Assembly (NCBI GenBank): GCA_021787565.1
Contig: JAJYLT010000007.1
Span: forward strand, 52,179 to 116,178
DNA: 64,000 bases
Source: Acidobacteriota bacterium
Lineage (GTDB): Bacteria; Acidobacteriota; UBA4820; DSQY01
Direction of reading: 5' to 3'
In this document: positions 8,861 through 17,789 of the stretch, one piece after another
How positions within the stretch are numbered: position 1 is the first letter of the stretch
Layout of the letters: each line of letters opens with the position of its first letter
The notes under the pieces: generated by a model
What the model was told of the DNA's origin: nothing
The model's database searches: none
Seen by the model: only the letters and a program-made list of their open reading frames with translations
Made by a program: the position numbers and the translations under genes

Positions 8861-9475
8861 ATGGCCATCCAATGGGTTCGTCGCGGTCTCGTCGCCGTGC
8901 TGGTCGCTGCGCTTCTGTCCGCCGCCCTGCCGCTTCTGGCCCAGAGCAGGTCCGACGAAGTGGTCCAGTTCCGCATCCAGGGTGAGCGGGACGGCGCCGT
9001 CATCGAGATGCCCCTGAAGGTCCTCGAATTCCTCGACCAGCACAAGGTGGAAAAGGGATTGCGGGGATGCCGCGTGGAGGGCCAGCAGGTCACGCTGGAC
9101 CTCGGCAAGGTGCTCGATGCGCTCAAGAAGGAGAACAAGGGCGGGGAGAGCCAGCTCTTCACGGTGGAGGAGCACGGCCGCAAGAGCTCGGTCACGGTCG
9201 GCTTTGCCCCCTCAGCCCAGCCGAGGCCCGGCAAGGCCCCCACGAACTTCGTGCTGCAGGCCAGGGACAAGGGCGAGGTCGGTGAGGGGACCCGAATCTC
9301 CGTGCCCCTTTCCACCGTTCAGTCCCTTCTGTCGGGGCTCAAGGTCGAGGGCAAGGGGCCGGTGGATGCCGAGGCCCTCTTCGCCCAGCTCGTCCCCTTC
9401 GCCAGGCAGCTCGGCACCGGCCTGCTCGCCCGCGTCGTCAGCAACGACGGAGAGGTCACGCTGAGCCTGGAGTAG
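8861..9475 (+). CDS. Exported protein of unknown function with two similar halves
   Basis: This 204-residue protein has a clear signal peptide (residues 1-28, ending LPLLAQS) and an excellent ribosome site (GGAGGTGAGGAGGTG). The mature part appears to be an internal duplication. Half one has VVQFRIQGERDGAVIEMPL then KVLEFLDQ; half two has NFVLQARDKGEVGEGTRISV then PLSTVQSLL. Each half looks like a beta-strand pair followed by a helix. I recognise no family. It lies 64 bases after the MFS gene and is followed by a rho-independent terminator, so the two probably form one transcription unit. Confidence 0.7.
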   Translation: MAIQWVRRGLVAVLVAALLSAALPLLAQSRSDEVVQFRIQGERDGAVIEMPLKVLEFLDQHKVEKGLRGCRVEGQQVTLDLGKVLDALKKENKGGESQLFTVEEHGRKSSVTVGFAPSAQPRPGKAPTNFVLQARDKGEVGEGTRISVPLSTVQSLLSGLKVEGKGPVDAEALFAQLVPFARQLGTGLLARVVSNDGEVTLSLE

Positions 9476-9501
9476 GATTTTTTCGGACCGCGCCGAGAAA
9501 T

Positions 9502-9534
9502 GAGGGGCGGTGCCCGCGAGGTGCCGCCCCTTTT
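9502..9534 (+). terminator. Rho-independent terminator
   Basis: The perfect stem GGGGCGG/CCGCCCC (9504-9510 with 9524-9530) extends by A-T pairs and runs into TTTT. It ends the plus-strand unit before the convergent asparagine synthase gene. Confidence 0.8.
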
Positions 9535-9601
9535 CCCCTGGCCTGTCAGCGATCTCTGGCGGCCTGGAGGTGAGCACTCAGGCCAAAGGCCTGGGCCGGC
9601 C

Positions 9602-11476
9602 TCAGGCCGCGAGCATGCGTCTGCCCCAGTGGGCGAGGACCACGAGGTTCCAGAGGAGCAGACCCCTGTCCTTTCCGTCGAGGTGTTCCTGCAAGACCCG
9701 GCGCACCTCGGCGGTGTGGAAGTAGTCGGCCATCCAGTCGGCGCCGTCCAGGGTCTCCTCCACGAAGCCCTTCAGCGGGCCGCGGATCCAGCCGTTCCAC
9801 GGCACGGGGAAGCCCAGCTTCCTGCGGTAGGCCACGCCGTGGGGGATCCCCGCCTTCACGGCATACCGCTTGAGCAGGTACTTGGTGATCCCTCGGTTGA
9901 TCTTCAGGCGCTGAGGCAGATGGAAGCAGAAGGTGAGCAAATCGACGTCGAGGAAGGGGACGCGCATCTCCAAGCCATGGGCCATGGACATGCGGTCGGA
10001 GTGGTTGAGCAGGTTGTCCGGGAGCCAACCCTTGCAGAGGGTCGAGAGAATGGCGTCCAGGGGGCCTCTGTGGCTGGGCACCTCGGTGTAGAAGGCATCG
10101 AGCGTACGGTCGTAGGGGGGTGGCATGCAGTCCTTCAGGAGCCGGTTCATGGTTGCCGGAGGCAGGGGCATCGTGAGGTCATACCGGATCTTGCCGGGGA
10201 GCTGGCCGGGCACGGCGCGCCGGATCTCCTCCCAGCGGGCCAGCTGCGCCCTCTTGTGGTCCCGCCTTGCGATGGCGGCGGCCGCCGCCCGTGCCCCGGG
10301 GAGCCCCCTGAGCAGGACGATGGAGCGGATCTGCCTGAGCACGCGGTCCAGGTGATAGCCCCCGAGGACCTCGTCGGCCCCCTGTCCCGAAAGGAGCACC
10401 TTCACGCTGGAAGAGGCCAGGCCGCACACGTGGTAGAGCGGGATCACGGCCACGTCGGCCACGGGGTCGTCCAGGCGGGAGAGCACGGTGCCCAGAGAGT
10501 CCGCGAAGCGCTCCGGCGTGATCGTGACCTCGTGGTGGTCCGTCTCGAGCTGCTGGGCCACGGCCTTGGCCCAGCTCCTCTCGTCGTGGCCCTGCTCCTC
10601 GAAGGCCACGGTGAAGGTGGCCATGCGCTCCTGGCCGCATTGGCGCAGGGCCGCCGCCAGGGCCGAGGAGTCCACGCCGCCCGACAGCAGGAGCCCCACG
10701 GGCACGTCGGAGATGAGGCGCCGCCGGACCGAGGCCTCGAAGAGTTCGCGGAACCGCTCCAGCGCCTCCGCCTCCCCCATCTTGTGGATCCGGTCGCCGA
10801 TGGGCAGCCGCCAGTAGGGGGAGATGCGGATCCCCTCCGCGGAGGCCGTGAGGAGGTGGCCGGGAGGCAGCTTCTGCACCGATTTCAGCAAGGTGCGGGG
10901 GGCCAGGACGTAGCGGCAGGCCACCTGCTCGGCCAGGGCCCGGGGGTTCAGCTCCCGGCTGACCTCGGGGTGCCGGAGGAGGGGCGGGATCTCGGAGGCG
11001 AAGACCAGCCCGTCTCTGACCCTCGACCAGTAGAGGGGCTTGATGCCGAGGCGGTCGCGGCAGAGCAGGAGCTTCCGCTCCGAGCGGTCCCACAGGGCGA
11101 AGGCCCACATGCCGTTGAACCGGTTCAGCGCATCCCTTCCCCAAACCATGAAGGCCCTAAGGAGGACCTCCGTGTCGGACCGGGTGGAGAAGGTCTCCCC
11201 GAGGCGCTCCAGATCGGCGCGCAGCTCCGGATGGTTGTAGATCTCTCCGTTGTAGACGATGACGTAGCGGCCGTCGGGGCTGACCATGGGCTGGGCGGCG
11301 GCGGGCGTGAGGTCGATGATGGAGAGCCTGCGGTGCCCCAGGGACACCCCCGCCTCGTGCAGGAAGCCTTCGCCGTCCGGGCCGCGGTGGGCGATCTGCT
11401 CCGCCATCCTCTCCGTGGTACCGGGGCGCACGAGGGAAGGCTCGCCGAACCCCACCTCCCCGCAGATACCGCACAT
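9602..11476 (-). CDS. asnB: Asparagine synthase (glutamine-hydrolysing)
   Basis: The true start is the ATG at 11476, giving MCGICGE, because class II glutamine amidotransferases need Cys at position 2 as the N-terminal nucleophile after Met removal. An in-frame ATG six codons upstream would bury it. GGGGAGG precedes the start. The roughly 624-residue protein has the glutaminase domain (RGPDGEGF, YNGEIYNH, SDTEVLL) and then the synthetase domain with the PP-loop LLLSGGVDSSALAAAL and later SGQGADEVLGGYH. It converts aspartate, glutamine and ATP to asparagine, or amidates a related substrate in surface-polymer synthesis. It stands alone on the minus strand, so the context does not discriminate between the two. 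Confidence 0.9.
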   Translation of the reverse strand: MCGICGEVGFGEPSLVRPGTTERMAEQIAHRGPDGEGFLHEAGVSLGHRRLSIIDLTPAAAQPMVSPDGRYVIVYNGEIYNHPELRADLERLGETFSTRSDTEVLLRAFMVWGRDALNRFNGMWAFALWDRSERKLLLCRDRLGIKPLYWSRVRDGLVFASEIPPLLRHPEVSRELNPRALAEQVACRYVLAPRTLLKSVQKLPPGHLLTASAEGIRISPYWRLPIGDRIHKMGEAEALERFRELFEASVRRRLISDVPVGLLLSGGVDSSALAAALRQCGQERMATFTVAFEEQGHDERSWAKAVAQQLETDHHEVTITPERFADSLGTVLSRLDDPVADVAVIPLYHVCGLASSSVKVLLSGQGADEVLGGYHLDRVLRQIRSIVLLRGLPGARAAAAAIARRDHKRAQLARWEEIRRAVPGQLPGKIRYDLTMPLPPATMNRLLKDCMPPPYDRTLDAFYTEVPSHRGPLDAILSTLCKGWLPDNLLNHSDRMSMAHGLEMRVPFLDVDLLTFCFHLPQRLKINRGITKYLLKRYAVKAGIPHGVAYRRKLGFPVPWNGWIRGPLKGFVEETLDGADWMADYFHTAEVRRVLQEHLDGKDRGLLLWNLVVLAHWGRRMLAA

Positions 11477-11540
11477 GGGCTCCTCCCCGAGCATTGTAGA
11501 GGTGCGGGGGTGGGCTGTCCAGGAGGAAGGAGCGTGAACT

Positions 11541-11720
11541 GGGGGACTAGGGGACTAGGGGACTAGGGGACTAGGGGACTAGGAGACTAGGGGACTAGGG
11601 GACTAGGAGACTAGGAGACTAGGGGACTAGGAGACTAGGTGACTAGGGGACTAGGGGACTAGGGGACTAGGGGACTAGGAGACTAGGAGACTAGGAGACT
11701 AGGGGACTAGGAGACTAGGG
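11541..11720 (+). repeat. Octamer tandem array (ACTAGGGG family)
   Basis: About 22 copies of an 8-base unit, mostly ACTAGGGG with ACTAGGAG and one ACTAGGTG variant, run without spacers. The complementary unit recurs in a shorter array at 15893-15972. Both lie next to copies of the miniature palindromic repeat. The array lies upstream of the asparagine synthase start. It is not a CRISPR. Confidence 0.95.
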
Positions 11721-11849
11721 AAAGAAGGCCGTGCAGGCGTCTCCTGGGTGAGGCGAGCAAGGTGTGAATCGAGCTGAGGCCCGCCTCCCCAGACGGGTTG
11801 ACTTTGGGCTTTTCGCCAGCGCCGCGTGACTCGCGTTTCGCACCCAAGT

Positions 11850-11991
11850 TCCGCGATGGAATTGCACTCGTAGGAGCGCCGCCCCCGGCGCGACGGAGCG
11901 TACGCGGGCACCGCATCCTGGTCGCAGGGTCACCCGGATCGCGGCGAGGCGCCGCTCCTACGCAGGCGTTGAGCCGCTATCGCGGAATTGG
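11850..11991 (+). repeat. Miniature palindromic repeat, copy B
   Basis: The outer ends are inverted repeats, AAGTTCCGCGATGG and TATCGCGGAATTGG, enclosing GTAGGAGCGCCGCC and GGCGCCGCTCCTAC arms. It matches copy A and, in inverse orientation, copy C. With the octamer array it accounts for the 578-base gap before plsC; the 11721-11849 segment shows nothing recognisable. Confidence 0.85.
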
Positions 11992-12007
11992 GGTTCGCAT
12001 CTCCCCC

Positions 12008-12037
12008 TTGTCCCGATTGGCCCTCCGGCGGTACGCT
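12008..12037 (+). promoter_or_regulatory. Candidate promoter for plsC-cinA-mqnA-mqnC
   Basis: TTGTCC (12008-12013) and TACGCT (12032-12037) are separated by 18 bases, with the plsC ATG 17 bases beyond. The boxes are imperfect, but the position just past the repeat and ahead of four overlapping genes supports it. Confidence 0.4.
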
Positions 12038-12054
12038 ACTGGGCCGGAGGAGCC

Positions 12055-12762
12055 ATGGCGCCTCGTGATTTCAAATCCGCGCTGAAGGCCGTTTCGTACG
12101 TCGGTGCGAAGGCCTTCTTCTGGCCGCTCTTCAGGCTCTACTTCCGCGTCAGGGTGAAGGGAGGGGAGCGGGTCCCGCCGCGGGGCGCCTTCCTCCTGGC
12201 GGCGAACCACTTCTCCTTCGCGGACCCGCTCATCCTGGGGTGCTTCCTTCGCAGGCGCCTCTGGTTCGTCATGGCCGAAGACCAGTTCGAGAAGCCCATC
12301 GTCAAGACCTTCTCGCGCCTCATGGACGTGGTCCCTGTGAAGGCCGGCGCGGCCTTCCAGCTCTCGGCGGCGCGGAGGATCCTGGGCCTTCTCAAGCACG
12401 GCCGGGCCGTGGCCATCTTCCCCGAGGGGCGCCGGTCGAATACGGGCGGTCTCCTCGATCCCCAACCCGGTCTCGGCGTTTTCGCCTCCAGGGCCGAGGT
12501 GAGGGTGGTGCCGGTGGCCATCGTGGGCACCCGGGAAGCCTATCCGCCGGGACGGCGCTATCCTAGGCCCGGCCGGGTGACGCTACGCGTGGGCGAACCC
12601 ATCACCTTCCCCGGGGACACGCTCCCGGAGACCATCGCCCGGCGCACCATGGAGGCCATCGCGGAGCTCCTTCAAGAGGAGGGGCGCAGCGATTACCTGG
12701 GGGTGTTCGCCGCCTCCCAGAGCGGCTGCGCCGCGCAGGAAGGAGGCGGCGGTCGTGGCTAG
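12055..12762 (+). CDS. plsC: 1-acyl-sn-glycerol-3-phosphate acyltransferase
   Basis: The 235-residue enzyme carries the acyltransferase NHFSFADPL block (His52 and Asp57 of HX4D) and FPEGRRS, the glycerophosphate-binding block. It should transfer an acyl chain to lysophosphatidic acid at the inner membrane; the LFRLYF region near the N-terminus may serve as the membrane-association helix. A GGAGGAGCC site precedes the ATG. The 3' end overlaps the cinA GTG start by 8 bases, suggesting translational coupling. Related lysophospholipid acyltransferases share the motifs, so the exact acceptor is inferred. Confidence 0.87.
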   Translation: MAPRDFKSALKAVSYVGAKAFFWPLFRLYFRVRVKGGERVPPRGAFLLAANHFSFADPLILGCFLRRRLWFVMAEDQFEKPIVKTFSRLMDVVPVKAGAAFQLSAARRILGLLKHGRAVAIFPEGRRSNTGGLLDPQPGLGVFASRAEVRVVPVAIVGTREAYPPGRRYPRPGRVTLRVGEPITFPGDTLPETIARRTMEAIAELLQEEGRSDYLGVFAASQSGCAAQEGGGGRG

Positions 12763-14002
12763 GGCCGCCCTGCTGCTCGTCGGATCGGAACTGACCGATC
12801 CCGCCCGCCGGGACGCCAACGGGCCGGCGGCACGGGCGCGCCTGACCCAAATGGGAATTCCAGTGGTCCTGCTCGCCCGGGTCGAGGATCGCGTCGAAGC
12901 GATCGAGGCGGCCATGCGGGCGGCGCTGGCGACGTGCGACGTGGTGATCACCTCCGGTGGGTTGGGCCCCACGGGCGACGACCTGACGCGCGAGGGTGCC
13001 GCGCGCCTCCTGGGGCTCGGGATCCACGAGGACCCCGGGTGGATCGAGGAGATCCGGCGCCGTCTGGAATCCAGAGGCTACCCGCTCACCGAGGTGAACC
13101 GGAGGCAGGCGCTCGTGGTGGACGGCGCCGAACCGGTGCCGAACGGGAAAGGGCTGGCCTGCGGCTCCTGGCTCAAGGCGGGAGGGGGCGACCTGGTGCT
13201 GCTGCCCGGCGTGCCCACCGAATTCGAGGAGATGCTGGAGAACCGTGTCATCCCCAGACTAAAGGCCCTTTACCCTCAGCGTCCGGCGGTCGTGGTCGTG
13301 AGGGCCACCGTGGCCGGACTCGCGGAGTCCATGGCGGAACCGGTCCTCAAACCCTGGTACGGCCTGCCCGGCGTGGCCGTCTCCATCCTGCCCTCTCTGG
13401 GCGTCCTCGCTATCACCTTCACTCTCACCTCTCCGCCGGCCGAGGAGCTGCCCGAGCTGGAAACGCGGGTTCGGCAAGCCCTCCGGGACGGCTACGGCCG
13501 CCACCTCGTGAGCCTGGAAGGCGAGAGCCTGGCCGAGTCCCTGGGAGGGCGTCTGCTGGCCAAGGGCTGGACCCTGGCCTGCGCCGAATCCCTCACGGGC
13601 GGCCTGGTGAGCCGCAAGATCGTCTCTGTCCCGGGGGCTTCGCGCTACTACCAGGGGGGCGTAGTGGCCTACGCGAACGAGGCCAAGACCTCCCTGCTGG
13701 GGGTTCCTCCGGGGATCCTGGAGCGGCACGGCGCCGTGAGCGAGGAGACGGCGCGGGCCATGGTGCGGGGGGCCAGGGCCCGCTTCAACGCCTCCTGCGC
13801 GGTGGCCACCACTGGAGTGGCCGGTCCCACGGGGGGCTCGCCGGAAAAGCCGGAGGGCACCGTCTGGGTGGCCGCCGGCACTCCCGAGGGGGAGTGGGCG
13901 CGCAAGCTCTTCTTCCCCCTGGATAGGGCCTCGGTCATGGAGCTGAGCGCGAACTACGCCCTGTATCTGCTCTGGTCACGCGTGGAGGGAGTATCGCCGT
14001 GA
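12755..14002 (+). CDS. cinA: CinA family protein (competence/damage-inducible; NMN deamidase-type C-domain)
   Basis: This 415-residue protein has the two usual CinA domains. The N-terminal MoaB/MogA-like part contains SGGLGPTGDDLT and LPGVPTEFEEM; the C-terminal PncC-like part contains LACAESLTGGLVS, YYQGGVVAYANEAKTSLL and ATTGVAGPTGG. In characterised members these domains give pyrophosphatase and NMN deamidase activity in pyridine-nucleotide salvage. The start is GTG at 12755, inside the end of plsC, behind AAGGAGG. The N-terminus reads LLLVGSELTDP, where many CinA proteins have a GDEL-like motif, so the first domain may be somewhat divergent. Confidence 0.9.
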   Translation: MARAALLLVGSELTDPARRDANGPAARARLTQMGIPVVLLARVEDRVEAIEAAMRAALATCDVVITSGGLGPTGDDLTREGAARLLGLGIHEDPGWIEEIRRRLESRGYPLTEVNRRQALVVDGAEPVPNGKGLACGSWLKAGGGDLVLLPGVPTEFEEMLENRVIPRLKALYPQRPAVVVVRATVAGLAESMAEPVLKPWYGLPGVAVSILPSLGVLAITFTLTSPPAEELPELETRVRQALRDGYGRHLVSLEGESLAESLGGRLLAKGWTLACAESLTGGLVSRKIVSVPGASRYYQGGVVAYANEAKTSLLGVPPGILERHGAVSEETARAMVRGARARFNASCAVATTGVAGPTGGSPEKPEGTVWVAAGTPEGEWARKLFFPLDRASVMELSANYALYLLWSRVEGVSP

Positions 14003-14808
14003 AGGTATCCGCCGTGGGCTTCCTAAACGCCGCCCCGCTCTACTGGGGGCTCAGGGCCGGTCTCCATCCGCCAGACTGGGAGGTCTCCTTCGACCTTCCG
14101 TCCCGGTGCGCCGAGCGGGTCCTTAAGGGGGAGGCGGACCTGGGACTCATCCCCTCCATCGAGTTCGCCCGCTCGCGCGATCTCGTGCTCGCCGCGCCGC
14201 TGTGCGTGGGCGCCCGCCGGGAGGTGACCTCCGTGCTCCTTCTCTGCGGGGGCGAGGTGGCGGGGGTCCGAACGGTCTATCTCCACGCCGCCAGCAGGAC
14301 ATCCCAGACGCTCACGCGCATCCTCCTGGCGGATCTCGTGGCCCAAGAGCCCACTTACCGAGAGGTCGCCGAACCGCCGACCGCCCTCGGCCCCGAGGAG
14401 GCGGCCCTGGTGATCGGCGACCCGGCCCTGACCCTGCCGCGCGCGATGAAAGGGTGGCACCGCTACGATCTGGCCGAGCTCTGGAACCGGAAGACGGGCC
14501 TGCCCTTCGTCTTCGCCGTCTGGGCCGGCCGGAGGAGCGCCTGCACCCGAGAGACCGAAACCGTGCTGGCGAGGTCCCACGCCTACGGGATGGAGCACCT
14601 GGAGGAAATCGTGGAGCAGTTCGCACGGAGCCTGGACCTTCCCCCCGACACCCTCCGGCGCTACCTCACCGACCACCTCAGTTACCCCCTCGGCGGGGCC
14701 GAGGTGGAGGGGCTTCGCCGGTTCGTCGCCCTGGCCCTGAAGGAGGAGATCACCGATGAGCGCCTTGGCTGCCTCGCACCCGCTGGATGTGACGGCCGTT
14801 CTGGATAA
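13999..14808 (+). CDS. mqnA: Chorismate dehydratase (futalosine menaquinone pathway)
   Basis: The 269-residue protein starts at GTG 13999, overlapping the cinA TGA by four bases (GTGA). It shows the MqnA pattern: VGFLNAAPLYWGL at the N-terminus, GEADLGLIPSIEF and later LVIGDPAL. MqnA dehydrates chorismate to 3-[(1-carboxyvinyl)oxy]benzoate, the first committed step of the futalosine route to menaquinone. Its close coupling to mqnC fits. The last 53 bases overlap the start of mqnC. Confidence 0.9.
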   Translation: MKVSAVGFLNAAPLYWGLRAGLHPPDWEVSFDLPSRCAERVLKGEADLGLIPSIEFARSRDLVLAAPLCVGARREVTSVLLLCGGEVAGVRTVYLHAASRTSQTLTRILLADLVAQEPTYREVAEPPTALGPEEAALVIGDPALTLPRAMKGWHRYDLAELWNRKTGLPFVFAVWAGRRSACTRETETVLARSHAYGMEHLEEIVEQFARSLDLPPDTLRRYLTDHLSYPLGGAEVEGLRRFVALALKEEITDERLGCLAPAGCDGRSG

Positions 14809-15850
14809 GGTCTTCGACGGGGCCAGGCTCGGCCCCGAGGAGGGGCTGCTGCTCCTGGAGCGGGCCCCCTTCCTGGAGCTCGCCCAGGCGGCCGACGCCG
14901 TCCGGGCCAGCAAGCACCCCGACAACGTCGCCACCTACATCGTGGACCGCAACATCAACTATACCAACGTCTGCGTGGCGAACTGCACCTTCTGCGCCTT
15001 CTACCGGCGGCCCGGCGACGCGGAGGGCTACGTCCACACCGTGGAGACGCTCCTGCAGAAGATTCAGGAGACGGTGGATCTGGGGGGAACCGGGATCCTG
15101 CTCCAGGGCGGCCACAATCCCGAGCTTCCCTTCAGCTTCTACGAGGAGATGCTGGGGGCCATGAAGGCCCGCTTCCCGAAGATCCACGTCCACGGCTTCT
15201 CGGCCCCGGAGATCACCTTCTTCTCCAAGCTCTACAAGATGCCCGTGGCCGAGGTCATCGCGCGCCTGAAGGCGGTGGGACTCGGGAGCATCCCCGGCGG
15301 CGGCGCGGAGATCCTCTCCGACGGGGTCCGCCAGCGGATGGCCAGGGGCAAGGCCACGGTCAGGGAGTGGATCGCCGTGCATCGGGAGGCCCACCGGCAG
15401 AAGCTCAGGACCACCGCCACCATGATGTTCGGCTCCATCGAATCCTCCCAGGACATCCTGATCCACCTCCAGCACGTGAGGGAGCTCCAGGACGAGACGG
15501 GCGGCTTCACGGCCTTCATCCCCTGGACCTTCCAGCCGGGGGCGACGACCCCCCTGCAGGATGCGCCCGCCACCGGCGTGGACTACCTGCGCGTGCTGGC
15601 CCTGTCGAGAATCTACCTGGACAACGTGGACAACATCCAGGCGAGCTGGGTCACCCAGGGGCTCAAGGTGGGGCAGGTCTCCCTCCACTTCGGCGCCAAC
15701 GACATGGGCTCCATCATGATCGAGGAGAACGTGGTGGCCAGCGCCGGATGCCGCAACAGCACCAACGAGGAGGAGCTGCGGCGCCTCATCGCCGACGCGG
15801 GCTTCACGCCCAAGAAGCGACGCACCCTCTACGAACCCGCGGAGGAGTGA
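14756..15850 (+). CDS. mqnC: Cyclic dehypoxanthinyl futalosine synthase (radical SAM)
   Basis: The 364-residue protein carries the radical SAM cluster motif CVANCTFC (Cys73, Cys77, Cys80) after NVATYIVDRNINYTNV, and the family features LLQGGHNPELP and SIPGGGAEILSD. MqnC cyclises dehypoxanthinyl futalosine using a 4Fe-4S cluster and SAM. The start overlaps mqnA by 53 bases; the preceding GAAGGAGGAG inside mqnA is a good ribosome site. The sister enzyme MqnE and the nucleosidase MqnB are not in the window. It ends the plsC-cinA-mqnA-mqnC run. Confidence 0.93.
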   Translation: MSALAASHPLDVTAVLDKVFDGARLGPEEGLLLLERAPFLELAQAADAVRASKHPDNVATYIVDRNINYTNVCVANCTFCAFYRRPGDAEGYVHTVETLLQKIQETVDLGGTGILLQGGHNPELPFSFYEEMLGAMKARFPKIHVHGFSAPEITFFSKLYKMPVAEVIARLKAVGLGSIPGGGAEILSDGVRQRMARGKATVREWIAVHREAHRQKLRTTATMMFGSIESSQDILIHLQHVRELQDETGGFTAFIPWTFQPGATTPLQDAPATGVDYLRVLALSRIYLDNVDNIQASWVTQGLKVGQVSLHFGANDMGSIMIEENVVASAGCRNSTNEEELRRLIADAGFTPKKRRTLYEPAEE

Positions 15851-15892
15851 GGCGGGGACCAGGGCGCGAGACGCGAAGCGGCCTTAATTACC

Positions 15893-15972
15893 CAGTCCCC
15901 TAGTCCCCTAGTCTCCTAGTCCCCTAGTCTCCTAGTCCCCTAGTCCCCTGGTTTCCTAGCCCCCCGGTCCCC
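15893..15972 (-). repeat. Octamer tandem array, inverse orientation
   Basis: About ten units of CCCCTAGT/TCTCCTAG type form the complement of the array at 11541-11720. It runs straight into miniature repeat copy C. The last units are diverged (TGGTTTCC, AGCCCCCC). Confidence 0.85.
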
Positions 15973-16120
15973 CAATTCCGCGATAGCGCCTCAAGGCCTG
16001 CGTAGGAGCGGCGCCTCGCCGCGAACCGGGTGACCCTGCGACCAGGATGCGGTGCCCGCGTACGGTCCGTCGCGCCGGGGGCGGCGCTCCTACGAGTGCG
16101 ATTCCATCGCGGAATTTGGG
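15971..16120 (-). repeat. Miniature palindromic repeat, copy C
   Basis: The ends CCCAATTCCGCGATAG and CCATCGCGGAATTTGGG are inverted repeats around the GTAGGAGCGGCGCC...GGCGGCGCTCCTAC arms. The internal order is inverted compared with copy B. With the octamers it fills most of the 333-base gap between mqnC and gcvT. Confidence 0.85.
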
Positions 16121-16133
16121 CGGTCCCCTTCAA

Positions 16134-16162
16134 TTGACCCTCCTTCGGTTCGGTCCTAAGAT
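16134..16162 (+). promoter_or_regulatory. Sigma70-type promoter of the gcv operon
   Basis: TTGACC (16134-16139), a 17-base spacer and TAAGAT (16157-16162) lie 21 bases before the gcvT ATG. The leader is too short to hold a glycine riboswitch, so glycine control, if any, acts elsewhere. Confidence 0.65.
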
Positions 16163-16183
16163 GGGGGGCTTACGGAGGGGACC

Positions 16184-17290
<1,107 letters not shown>

Positions 17291-17390
17291 GGGAGGGACG
17301 CCGGCCGGCCTTGCCCGCTCGCCCGGCGTCACCGAGAGGAAAACCAGTGCGGCGCCCGTCGCGCCGCAGTCCAAGCGACCGGAGGGACCC

Positions 17391-17780
17391 ATGAGCAACC
17401 CGAGCGATCTGAAGTACACCCAGACCCACGAGTGGATCCGGGTGGAGGGCACCAAGGGCACGGTGGGGATCACGGACTTCGCCCAGCACGAGCTGGGGGA
17501 CATCGTCTTCGTGGAGGCGCCGGCGCCCGGCACCTCGCTCAGCGCCGGCAGCCCCATGGGCAGCGTGGAGAGCGTGAAGGCGGTCTCCGAGGTGAACGCG
17601 CCCCTCTCCGGCGCGGTGGCCGAGGTGAACCCCGAACTCGCCGACCACCCGGAACTCCTGAACCAGGACCCCTACGGCAAGGGCTGGATCCTGAAGATGA
17701 CCCTCTCCGATCCGGGCGCCCTCGGCGGGCTCATGGACGCGGCGGCCTACGAGAAGTACGTCGCCGAAGTCACCCACTGA
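17391..17780 (+). CDS. gcvH: Glycine cleavage system H protein
   Basis: The 129-residue lipoyl carrier has HEWIRVEG and the lipoylation segment GSVESVKAVSEV, in which Lys63 is the lipoate attachment site. It shuttles the aminomethyl group between the P and T proteins. The gap of 100 bases to gcvT contains only the ribosome site (CGGAGGG). gcvPA follows after 9 bases. Confidence 0.96.
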   Translation: MSNPSDLKYTQTHEWIRVEGTKGTVGITDFAQHELGDIVFVEAPAPGTSLSAGSPMGSVESVKAVSEVNAPLSGAVAEVNPELADHPELLNQDPYGKGWILKMTLSDPGALGGLMDAAAYEKYVAEVTH

Positions 17781-17789
17781 GGATCTCCC

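Noticed and set aside
9500..11566. Long plus-strand ORF (688 aa) opposite asparagine synthase
   Set aside because: Shadow of asnB; no motifs, whereas the minus frame has the complete amidotransferase and synthetase signatures.
11541..11720. CRISPR-like array
   Set aside because: Units are 8 bases with no spacers and no cas genes are present.
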